This document shows, piece by piece, positions 1 through 10,153 of a stretch of 64,000 nucleotides of DNA; position 1 is the stretch's first letter; each line of letters starts with the position of its first letter. Both the position numbers and the translations under genes were made by a program. A model generated the notes under the pieces. It was not told the DNA's origin. It made no database searches and saw only the letters and a list, made by a program, of their open reading frames with translations. This DNA is from Antedon mediterranea (Eukaryota > Echinodermata > Crinoidea > Comatulida > Antedonidae): assembly GCF_964355755.1 (NCBI RefSeq), contig NC_092670.1:3621001-3685000 (forward strand), given 5' to 3'.

Positions 1-54
1 CACAGCGGTGCAGCACCCTGAGGATTGCCATGAGTGCAAAGCACTATCGAGATG

Positions 55-258
55 GCTCTCCATATACTGCACTAGAACATATAAGACAAACATATACACA
101 AGATGCTCTACATAGACAAAGACTTATTATTAAGTCTTTGGGAGTGGAGTTGTAAATTGTCATGAGAAAAAAACCCTGACATATGACAGGACTTGAACCC
201 AGGACCCTTAGATTGGTAGCCAAGCATCATAACCACCAAGCCACAGCTCCACTGTGGT
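55..258 (-). repeat. tRNA-derived SINE-like element, minus strand
   Basis: Read on the minus strand from about 258, the sequence has an A-box-like stretch (TGGTGGTTA) and, about 35 bases on, a B-box-like GGGTTCAAGTCC. This is the arrangement of a tRNA-type internal RNA polymerase III promoter. An A/T-rich body follows. A similar head occurs on the plus strand near 23868, so it is probably a dispersed family. It is not a tRNA gene because no acceptor stem closes. Confidence 0.5.
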
Positions 259-980
259 GCTTCATCAACACACAGTATAATATGGTCTTATCTAAATATA
301 GTTTTATTAACATAAATAAAACCAAAATTAGGATTTATTTTTTTCAAAGAGAAGAATCTATATTAAAATAAATTTAAAAACTATTTTTTTACAATTTGTC
401 AGTCTTTTTATTCGTTTATTAGTTGAATTTGTTGTCCAAATTGTGCCTTTTAAGTGAACTGATTTAAATTATAAACAGCATTACTTGAAATGAATTACTG
501 TATAACTTTTAACATGTTTCAATTTGTTTTAATATGTCTGTATTTATGAAGTATTAATTGTCAAAATGTACACAAAGAAGGTTCTAAGTTGAGTGTGCTA
601 TTTAGAATATTTTAAATAAAAGAATTCCAAAAAAATCAAATAATGTATTTAATTATCTAGTAATCAAGTGCTCATAACCTTCATATTTTCCACAAAAATC
701 CATTAATAACTTTCCACTTGTACTTTCAATACCATGTATGTGATTACTACTTCTTGTGTTTGTGCTGAGATATGTGTCTGATCAAATTTTAATTGTATTA
801 ATCTATTAATTGTATTGTAAATTAGATTAACCAGAATTTAGCTCAGGTGTACAGTACAATTAGTGACCAAATAATATATATTTACTGTATGTACAGTAGT
901 TTTAAAGAAACTAATTAATAAAGATGTACAAGAATATGGTGATAAAATGTATCTTTGTTTTCTCTTTCTGTATAGTTATA

Positions 981-1131
981 TCTACCTACACTATTAACTA
1001 GTTTGACAAGTGTGATGTACCCAAATATGGTTGTAATATGCCCAAATACGGTAGTGACATGACATCATCATGTCCATATATTGGCACATCAAATTTGTTG
1101 TCACATAAAGTTTGATAGTGTAGACAGGCTT
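981..1131 (-). mobile_element. Palindromic MITE (family A), full copy
   Basis: About 150 bp, nearly self-complementary end to end. The outer arms contain CTACACTAT..ACTAGTTTGACA on the left and AAAGTTTGATAGTGTAGACA on the right. Bases TA lie directly outside both ends (979-980 and 1132-1133), as expected for a Tc1/mariner-type target duplication. The interior reads ATGACATCATCATGTCCATATAT, shared with copies near 14.4, 15.8, 22.8, 26.2 and 32.9 kb. There is no coding capacity, so it is a non-autonomous element. Confidence 0.75.
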
Positions 1132-2143
1132 TAAAATCAGTTTTGAAACCTGTCCAGATGGAAATGATTGTAGTCAAGGGCCCCAGTGATTTGAAGGGCC
1201 CCTAGATTTTTGCATGTTATTGTTACTCAGATAGAAATGCTTTAGTCTGCAAACTCACAGTTTTGCATGAAAGGTTTTCCGAAATTTACCAGTGTAGACC
1301 AGTTGACAAACTTTGGAAAGTTGCAAAAAAGCTAGTTTGCTGAACTTGGGTCATGGACCTTCTTGACCTGATGTTTGTGAACTCTGTCAATCAAATAACA
1401 ATCTATGAGATGTTAGCGGTCATGTGATTTTGGCAGTCATGTGATCTTTCAGATAACAGTCTCTGGTAACTAATGTAGACAGGATTCATAACCTTACCCA
1501 AACGGTGGCAAACAATGGGTTTGCAAACAAAAGTTTAGTTTTGCTAGTGTAGACATAGGCTAAAGCTAAATGGACATGAGGATGTCTTAATAACTACCAT
1601 ATTTGGTCAAACAAAAACACTTCTGAATACAACAATTACAACACTGCACTGTGTTTGGAATGAAAATTTAATATAAAGAATGTATTTCACATTATATGTG
1701 TGATATTCTGAATGAAACACTTTACTATAAAATATATCAGTATAAAAATTGGTTATAAAAATATTTTTATGAATATTTATTAAATGAGGCTTTTGATACG
1801 GATTAAAATATAAATGTATTCTCTACAGAATAAACATACACATAGATTTATATCTTAAACAAATAAACTTGCTTACTTAGTAATGTTTAAGTTCAATACA
1901 TTAGCCCTCTACCAACAGACAAAATTGAACTGGTTTTTTCCCTTTACATGTTGAAAGACAAACGTATGGTAAGTAAAAAGTCTTAATTGTGCAAAAACTT
2001 TGATCAAAAGTCAGGAATAATGTGATACACATGAATTTAGTGTAAGTCAGCTACAAATAAAAAATATAATTTACTTACTATTAAGGCTGTAAAAAGCTTA
2101 TTATAAAACCCTGTTTTTTTGTATTTATATACATAACATATAT
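1132..2143. other. Region downstream of SGSH, including its 3' UTR
   Basis: No gene is seen. The part next to 2143 must include the SGSH 3' UTR. The only minus-strand AATAAA I see close by is at 1776-1781 (TTTATT on the plus strand), which would give a 3' UTR of about 370 bases. This is a weak inference. At 1237-1562 are several short inverted fragments (TTTGCAAAC, TAGTGTAGAC) that may be an old decayed element. Confidence 0.3.
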
Positions 2144-5100
2144 TTATAACTCGTTACGACTGTTGTAAAGTGGTAGACATTTATTCTGGTAAAGGACGCC
2201 ACCAGGGACACACCTCCATGGGTCATCAGTAGCTTCTTGCCAATTAGCGAGGTTTTCTTTCAGGTTTTTCAAAACATCCTGATGATCAGCATCTTTTGCG
2301 AGGTTCTTGACTTCCAGAGGATCATTATTGACATCAAATAGCTCCCATTCATCTCGATAGTAGTACTGCTGAAGAGTTTTATACCAGTTAGTCGGTTTCT
2401 TTTCTGCCGTTCTTTGCAGCGTGTCGTTGAATGTCGGGCTGACCATGATATCCAGCGCTATTGGGTAAGGAGCACCATGGTTCAGGTTGTGTATCAAACG
2501 ATACTGCTGATTTCTGATCACACGCATCGGGTAATACATCGTGACCTCGTGGAGGTCATGACTGGAGAACACGGAATTCCAACCAGATGATGGCTCGGTG
2601 GTTAACAAAGGAAGCATCGACAAACCAGTTGGTTTAACCTCTTTGCTAAAAATCTTGTACTTTGGAAAGTCTACATTGAACCAATCCAGTATTGTTGGAA
2701 CTAGATCAGTAGTACTGGTCAACGAGCCACTCACTTCTCCCCATCGTTCCGTATGATACGGACTGGAGATCAGCATTGGTTCCCCCATTCCTGGTTCGTA
2801 GAGATTGGTCTTGGCATTTGGAAATGGTATGCCGTTATCGGCGGAATAGATAACCAAAGTGTCATTTAAGTGTCCAGTTAACTCTAGCTGTTTCATGATT
2901 AATCCAATTCCTGGAAATTACAAAACAATTTTTTGTAGGTAATTGACAAAGTAGACATGCCATAAGTTTTTTGTTATTAGATTCCATTGCCATTTATGCA
3001 AAAATAGTTTTCTTTTTATTAATTTGAAGTTAAATCGCTGTCTATAATATACAGTTAACTCTCCTAATACCAGTCTCTCTGAAAATGGGAAACTCTCTCA
3101 AAACCAGACTTTTCCTGATATGAGGGTGCAAGAGGTCACAAATTTGTTATCATTTAAAACATATTTTGGCTTTCTAGAAAACCAGACATCAGGCCAGTCC
3201 AAGATTGGGAGAGTTGACTTTTCTTAAATTAAACTTTTAACATTAGAAAAGAGATTATATGAAGAAAATACCTTGGTCTAATCTACTGTAAGTTGTATAC
3301 TGGGCTGAGATATCTTTACGGGTCTCTGGAGTGTCTGGTAAATATGGCGGCACTGCCACATCCTCTAGGGCATAGTATGTTGGTTTCCAGTCTTCGATTG
3401 AGCCAAAACCTGATTTTGCATCACCAAATTTTTCGCAGAACTGTCCATACTTACTACCCGTGCATCGATGTGGGTCATTGAAAGCTACATACAGAAAGAA
3501 AGGTCTGAAAAACAATAGTTTTAACATATTTTAGGGCATAATGTGGCTCTGGTCTTTTTACAGACTGGAAGACATGCAGTAGTTTGTAGCTTAAAGGGCT
3601 GGCTTCTGTGGGGCTACATTTAGCCTTTAAAAAATGTATGCAAATTAAATCTGGAGTCGGTGATTTTAAGCAAAAAGCACTGCACCATTCAAAAAGGGGT
3701 TTCATCATTAGGAGGCTTTCCTGAATAACCAACAACATTGTACATTTTATCATAGGCTTTTATAGCAAGGCAAGAAGAGATGTCACTGTCAATGTATTCT
3801 ATTATTAAATTATATTTTGTCCAAAAAAGGTGTACTTCAACCTCAAAATTAAGATACTCAGCCAACTACTTCTATTATTGCTATTAGATTTAGATTTTTC
3901 AACCCACCCTGTATCCATTGTTAGGAACTTGTGAACTAGATTTTTAATGTTGGTGATATTTCGACCAACTTGAAGCAATGAGTACTCTTCTTCTGTCCAC
4001 TCATGGTCAAACTTGTACACAGTGTCCGGTCCAATGTGCTTCTTCCCAATAATACCTTTAAACATATTTAAACAAAATGTGTAATATTAATATTTCTTGA
4101 TAAAGCAAAAAAAAAATCTTAGTGAAATGTGTACTAAGATTAATAATATAGGTGGTTTGAAGTTACTTATTATAGAGAGGTAAAATGAGGCCTTAAAGAC
4201 TTTTGGGAGAAGAGGAGAAAGTGACGGAGGAAAGAAAGTGAGGAGAGTGGAGAAAGTGAGGAAGGTGGTAAGTGGGAGGAGTGGAGAAAGTGAGGGGAGG
4301 GGAGAAAGTGTGAGGAGAGTGGAGAAAGTAAGGAACAGACTGGGGAGAGAGGGATGATTGGCTGGTTGGTAACTTTCCCTCTTTTTAATCAAATTTAATT
4401 CTTCACCTGTTCTGATACCGCTACTTTTTAACATGACCGGCAAACTCTTGACATTGTCAAAAGACTGGAAATGATGATATGAATGATGTAATCCATACTG
4501 GCCATTTTGATGTTGTGGAAGACCAGTTAAGATGGCAGATCGGCTTGGTGAGCAACTGCTGACGCTGGTGTACGCATGTTTAATGATCAAGCTTCTCTCT
4601 GCAAGTTTATTGAAATTTGGCGTCTTACATGCTGTGTTGTTGTACACTTGGGACTCAAAGCCGGCGTCATCACCTAATGAAAATTGAAAGAAAATAACAT
4701 GGCTTTTTTGGGAAATAAATTAGTATAGGAGGACAATACAAACATTTTTCATTCACGACTTGTACAGCTAGACATACATAATTATATTATTTTGCCATAC
4801 TGTATAAATTAATTAGACCTAGGCCTAGTAACATATGTTATGCGCAATTTGAACAATTTGTGCAATTGACATACAGTCCAAGTATTACTATTAGTATTAT
4901 TACTTTCATATACACCACTGAGTGAGTCCTATATTTTCATATAATTTTTTTTTAAATCTCTCAGTCTCTCTAAACTCTAGCTACTATACTAATCTTACTT
5001 AGACCTTAGGCCTATTATTATATAATATAGGCCTAGTAGGCTAGTAGGCCTATTGTTGAAAACTGATGTTATTTTTTACCAATAATAAGAAGGACGTTCC

Positions 5101-5164
5101 TTTGCCGTCCTTCAGAACAGATCAAACAGAAGCCAATTATAAAGAAGATGGGATGGATCACCAT
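2144..5164 (-). CDS. SGSH: N-sulfoglucosamine sulfohydrolase (heparan N-sulfatase, sulfamidase), complete five-exon gene
   Basis: Lysosomal sulfatase that removes N-linked sulfate from terminal glucosamine of heparan sulfate. Coding exons on the minus strand are 5164-5080, 4673-4407, 4055-3908, 3504-3272 and 2910-2144. All introns are GT..AG, phases 1, 1, 2, 1, and the join is 1500 bases (499 residues plus stop); human SGSH has 502. Residues 1-19 ([19 protein letters not shown]) look like a signal peptide. Metal-site D30 D31 are followed by the sulfatase signature C69-S-P-S-R73, where C69 is the cysteine expected to become formylglycine. K122, H124, H179 and D269-N270 match the other catalytic positions of the family, and an NNT sequon lies at 40-42. 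The C-terminus ends in NEL, as I recall for the human enzyme. The ATG is the only one in exon 1 giving a signal peptide. The gene is head to head with SLC26A11. No defect is seen. Confidence 0.96.
4190..4345. repeat. Purine-rich tract in SGSH intron 2
   Basis: Imperfect tandem repeats of GAAAGTGAGGAGAGTGGAG type, about 150 bases, almost purely A/G on the plus strand. It begins about 60 bases into intron 2, beyond its donor at 4406. On the SGSH transcript it would be a long polypyrimidine (C/T) tract. No coding function; an extended frame from exon 2 runs through it only by chance. Confidence 0.7.
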
Positions 5165-5720
5165 TTTGGTAAAAAAAACTGCTGTTTTTAACTTTACACT
5201 GTATTATTTTGTCTTTGACACACACACAGTGCACACAGTGGAGGCACAGAGTGAGAAGAAGCCCACCAATAACAAACATGTCATGTGATGTGTGTCACCT
5301 GACTGGCGGACACAGCTATCGGCACGTACGGTCATGCCGCTATGTTTTTAAAGTTTTATTGACATGAATGGTTCAGTAAATAAATAAAAACTACAAATAT
5401 CCATAATTAGTCTACGAATAAAATGTTAATATTTGCAAGCAATTATATTGAACGTGCTAGTTAAATCTTGAATAGTTAAATTTAGAGTCGTATAATCAAA
5501 ACATGGTTAAACGTGCCAATAGCCAAATCTAAATCTTATTTCTACGCTCGAGATCATTTTTGCGAGCCGAGTTAATACATCCAGCACCGCCGCCGCCAGA
5601 ATTGAGAGTGTGTGGGGATGATGCGCATGTAAAAAACTTTTCAAAGGTACAGTAAAGTCGTCGTTAAAAATAAGGATGGTATAAAAGTATAACGTTTTGT
5701 GTTTGTCATTTAGGCCTACT
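5165..5720. promoter_or_regulatory. SGSH-proximal part of the shared divergent promoter region
   Basis: This segment directly upstream of the SGSH start is richer in G+C and CpG than its surroundings, for example at 5315-5340 and 5575-5635 (a CCGCCGCCGCC run lies at 5587-5597). It holds a CCAAT box (5266-5270) and two E-box-like sites described separately. No TATA box stands out. The upstream start of the SLC26A11 transcript is not resolved; a non-coding first exon could lie here and splice to the acceptor TTTAATAG that ends near 10057. Confidence 0.45.
5281..5303. promoter_or_regulatory. M-box TCATGTGA and one-mismatch CLEAR motif GTCACCTGAC upstream of SGSH
   Basis: TCATGTGA (5281-5288) is the M-box form recognised by MiT/TFE bHLH factors. 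GTCACCTGAC (5294-5303) differs from the palindromic CLEAR consensus GTCACGTGAC at one base. They are 117-140 bases upstream of the SGSH ATG. In human, SGSH belongs to the TFEB-controlled lysosomal (CLEAR) gene set. Binding here is inferred, not shown. Confidence 0.45.
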
Positions 5721-5935
5721 AGTTACTAGGCCTATGGTGGGGAGTATACTTGTAAGTTGTAGGCCTAATTAGAAGGACGGCTAGCTAGCTGCCTTCTTCG
5801 CCCCTTCGTTAGTTTAGTTAGGCCTAGGGCTAAACCTAAACTAGCCTCTAGGCCTAGCTAGAGACCTACTAGGCCTAGGGCCTACTAACTAAGGCCCACT
5901 GCGAAACAGGTAGGGGCCGGCCTAGCCTATTTTTA
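5700..5935. repeat. Cluster of AGGCCTA palindromes
   Basis: TAGGCCTA, AGGCCTA or close variants occur many times in 235 bases, with a second cluster at 4805-5050 across the end of SGSH intron 1. The same octamer is scattered over the whole window. It may be genome-specific compositional bias or a decayed repeat; no function is assigned. Confidence 0.45.
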
Positions 5936-6327
5936 GTAAGCTAATATGCCATCCACCAGACGTATGGCTTCATGAAACAAGGGACGTGGCAGCTGGACTA
6001 ACTAACTTTTTTACAATAATTTATTTGTATAATATTGATAATCAAAATTTACTTTTCAGAAATAAATACATATACATAGTACATACTGTACAAATTGATA
6101 TGACATGATGAGATTTAATATTGACTGTTTATGCTATTACGAATACAATCAATGAAATCGACTGCGTTTTAAATGTCTGTTTTGTTTTAAATTACAGTTT
6201 AAATTCTAGATTTGTTTTAGCAAAAAATAGCGTGACTACTTCGGACGTGTGTTTCTCAGCAATTCGCCCAAGTTGTATTAATTAAAGAACAAATATTTTC
6301 CCCACATGTAACATGGCATTGTCATAA

Positions 6328-6665
6328 TGCACTTGTCAATTGTATGACTTACTATACGACCCCCGGGAGAGGTGCGTCATGGGTGCGTCATTTACAAATA
6401 ATTACTGACGCAGGGGTGCGTCAAAAAACCTAGATGGTACGTCGCATCAATGAACAAGGTGTGTCAATGTCCGTCACTTTACCACCCACCATATCATAAA
6501 CAACATGGTCACAGTGCGTCAAAATGGGTGCGTCATGGTCACCTAAAGGTAAGTCACCTTTTTGACGCACGGGTGCGTCATGGTGTTCAAAAGTATGACG
6601 CAAATCGGACAAATGACGCACCTCTCCCGGGAGTCGTATAGTGGGTCATACAATTGACAAGTGCA
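6328..6665. mobile_element. 338-bp MITE with long TIRs and many TGCGTCA motifs, PIF/Harbinger-like
   Basis: Terminal inverted repeats of about 50 bases (TGCACTTGTCAATTGTATGA on the left, its complement at 6646-6665) include CCCGGGAGAGGTGCGTCA. TAA lies directly outside both ends (6325-6327 and 6666-6668), the 3-bp duplication typical of PIF/Harbinger elements. The interior carries roughly a dozen TGCGTCA/TGACGCA heptamers in both orientations. Open frames on both strands here result from the palindrome. Confidence 0.75.
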
Positions 6666-6780
6666 TAACTATGCTTGTAAAAAAATGAAATGCCTGCTGG
6701 TGGAACTACGCAAAATTACTATGGTCTAGAATTAGAAGAATATTAGATTAGACAAAGCTTACATTACTAAAGACAACAAA

Positions 6781-7641
6781 TTAGTTTATGTGTACAGTGT
6801 ACCCCTTTAGTTTATGTTTACAGTGTACCCCTTTAGTTTATGTGTACAGTGTACCCCTTTAGTTTATATGTACAGTGTACCCCTTTAGTTTATGTGTACA
6901 GTGTACCCCTTTAGTTTATGTGTACAGTGTACCCCTTTAGTTTATGTGTACAGTGTACCCCTTTAGTTTATGTATACAGTGTACCCCTTTAGTTTATGTG
7001 TACAGTGTACCCCTTTAGTTTATGTGTACAGTGTACCCCTTTAGTTTATGTATACAGTGTACCCCTTTAGTTTATGTGTACAGTGTACCCCTTTAGTTTA
7101 TGTGTACAGTGTACCCCTTTAGTTTATGTGTACAGTGTACCCCTTTAGTTTATGTATACAGTGTACCCCTTTAGTTTATGTGTACAGTGTACCCCTTTAG
7201 TTTATGTGTACAGTGTACCCCTTTAGTTTATGTGTACAGTGTACCCCTTTAGTTTATGTGTACAGTGTACCCCTTTAGTTTATGTGTACAGTGTACCCCT
7301 TTAGTTTATGTGTACAGTGTACCCCTTTAGTTTATGTGTACAGTGTACCCCTTTAGTTTATGTGTACAGTGTACCCTTTTAGTTTATGTGTACAGTGTAC
7401 CCCTTTAGTTTATGTGTACAGTGTACCTCTTTAGTTTATGTGTACAGTGTACCCCTTTAGTTTATGTGTACAGTGTACCCCTTTAGTTTATGTGTACAGT
7501 GTACCCCTTTAGTTTATGTGTACAGTGTACCCCTTTAGTTTATGTGTACAGTGTACCCCTTTAGTTTATGTGTACAGTGTACCCCTTTAGTTTATGTGTA
7601 CAGTGTACCAATTTAGTTTATGTGTGCAGTGTACCCCTTAT
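6781..7641. repeat. 26-bp minisatellite, about 33 copies
   Basis: Unit TTTAGTTTATGTGTACAGTG plus TACCCC, 26 bases, nearly perfect, with occasional TGTATAC or TGTTTAC variants. It lies in the intergenic region shared by SGSH and SLC26A11. Each unit contains GTACAGTGTAC, an imperfect inverted repeat. A 65-codon frame overlapping its end is not a gene. Confidence 0.95.
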
Positions 7642-10060
7642 TACCAATAAACCATACAGTAAACTTACAATTATTATTGGCAAGAAATTTGGATATTTAA
7701 ATTGTAAATTAAGTGGATCCACAATGTATAGACTTTTATTTTATAGTATAAACGTCGTGAGGTAATTTCCCGATTGATCGTAATAAAAACGGTACGGGGT
7801 TTGGTCTACTAGCGTTCCCACTCCCAACTCGTCATCCATTCATAGAAGCCTTAATGAAGTAAGCCCACCTGGTGGTAATAACCATAGAACTTTCCCGAGA
7901 TAACGACTATACTTCGGCTTTAGTCGATAGAAGATTGAAAAATTGTTAGAGATAGAGTATACGATGTTTGATTATGTGTAGATGTGTGACTTCTTCTATT
8001 ATTCAAATGATGTTCCGCAAAAAGAGATGAAGATAGGCCTAGTAGTTGGGTGTAATGTTTTTTTATATCAATTAATTTAATTATCCCAGACTGTTTATTA
8101 TGCGATAAATATTATTTTGTATATATTTTTTTAATATTTATTGTTATGATTATAATATTTATAAAAAGATATGTGTTAGTATAAATTAAAAAATATAAAA
8201 CATAAATAAGGAAGAAAAGCAAAGAGATTATGGAGCGGCTATTCCTGAATATACAATACTAAGTATCGTAAGTTTAAATTTATACATTTTAGGCGATCTT
8301 GATAAAGGTCAAGCGCCTAGCCTACCACGTTTTGATATTCAATATTGAATGATAAATGGAGTGGATCCACACTGTACTTTATTTTATAGTTATTATAAAG
8401 TAAAGAAAGATATCAATTAAACAAAACTAAAAAATGCTAAATGAATAATTTATATGTAACATTGGGTCATTCTTATTACCAAAGAAATTATTTATTATTA
8501 ATTATATTATTAATTATTTATTATTAGGTAAAACAGTATAATTAACTACATGTTTGAATGACCATTAACTGTAGCTTGATATATATCCTACTAATAACTA
8601 TCATATGTAGAAGAATTATATCCAAAGTACCAGCAAAAATCCTGAAAGCTTATATTATTTAAAAAATGCTAGGTTGGACCACTGCTGCAGTGTTTTATGT
8701 GTATGACTATTAAAATCTATACTGTATAAACCGAAGATCCAGTGTGTTCTAATGCTTTAGTTTATCAACAGACCACAGACTCTTTTTTTTTTGGAACAAG
8801 AAGACTGTACAGTATCCATATACTTTATGTATATACTGTTTAATACTACATCACTAGTTTATTGATAGTGGAAATGTTGGTATGTATGTGTAGTCAATCA
8901 ATATTTCATTGTTGTTATCCGTTTCATTTTTCACCAATTACCATTTGATCTTTATGAAATATTTTCAGTGAAAAGAAAAAGATTAGGTATTATTAACTGA
9001 GCACTATTAATCAATTGAGAGTAGGCAAGGTTGTATTGGGTAACATTTGCCAATGCCATACTGCTGGTGAAAATTTTCTCCAATATTTTCTTATTTTCAT
9101 ATTTTACAGCCAAGATTGATTAAAATTCCCTACAATGTATTATAGTTTAGCTACCACTCCATATATTTCCTTTGTCAAAACTTATTTACTTATTTATCAG
9201 TTATCATTATCAACATACTGTATGGTTTGTGTGACATAACTTTCAAATGTTGTCATCATAATTCATATACTATTCATTATTAATATTTTATACTACAAAA
9301 TTGTCATTAGGCAGTAATACGCAATTTTGCATGAAGTGATAGTGTAATATAATAAATTAGTAATAATATAGTGTAAATTACTTAATTATCTCAATATCTA
9401 TTTTTAAAATAATTTTGATATTGAAAATGTGTGTAGTTTTGGTCGCTTTCTTGTCGATGCTTTTATTGTAGAACGTAATTTATTTATTTTTCTCTGTTCT
9501 GGGTTGACCAACTAGTAGCATAGGTGTTTAGCACCTGTTTGGTCTTTTCGTGCCTCCTTTTATAATTGTTTTGTCTTCTTTGTAATGTATGGCAGAAATT
9601 GAATAAAAAATGGATAAATAAATAGTTATTCATGAATATTATACTATTTTAGTGAACTCAGAATAGGCTTCAACCAGCAACCATGATCTGATGAGGCTCA
9701 ATAGGGTTTTGTTTTTAGTTATTACACAACTCGATGGTAAAAATCTTGAAATTAATTACTTAAATGTTATCGCCTACTTTATTAATTCTGTTATTCACTT
9801 TATATTTGCGTTGTCATTGTAATGTAGTATTATTTTATTAGTTTATTTGCTTCTGTACTGTGGTACTGTCTGTACTGTTCACACATTAGAGACTCAAACT
9901 GTGTCAACGACTGTATTCTGCAATCAGTTCTAGACATAAGTTGAAAAGATTAGTAAAAACTAAGCGTGCAGTGTTTTAATAATCGTTACAGAGGACCAAA
10001 TTAATCTTTTTAATTTACTCATAAAACTATTATTGAATAACATTTTTTGTTTAATAGATC
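7642..10060. other. AT-rich intergenic stretch upstream of SLC26A11
   Basis: No gene is seen. A segment at about 9480-9625 ends in TTGAATAAAAAATGGATAAATAAATAG and resembles the 3' tail of a LINE or SINE, but I see no coding part. The possible splice acceptor TTTAATAG ending near 10057 would open the coding-leader exon of SLC26A11. Confidence 0.35.
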
Positions 10061-10138
10061 ATGACGATTTTAACGAGGTGAGACTAGAGGGCGTAGTACC
10101 CTCATAAACGGAGACATTATATGCCATCAATTCCATAA
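10061..10138 (+). promoter_or_regulatory. Two short upstream ORFs in the SLC26A11 leader
   Basis: ATGACGATTTTAACGAGGTGA (10061-10081, six codons) and ATGCCATCAATTCCATAA (10121-10138, five codons) precede the main ATG at 10154, the second by only 15 bases. If both are in the mRNA they would be expected to reduce initiation at the main start. That the leader begins upstream of 10061 is inferred. Confidence 0.4.
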
Positions 10139-10153
10139 TCATACTCGCTCACG

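Noticed and set aside
6430-6641. Overlapping 63-codon frames on both strands
   Set aside because: Result of the palindromic MITE with TGCGTCA heptamers.
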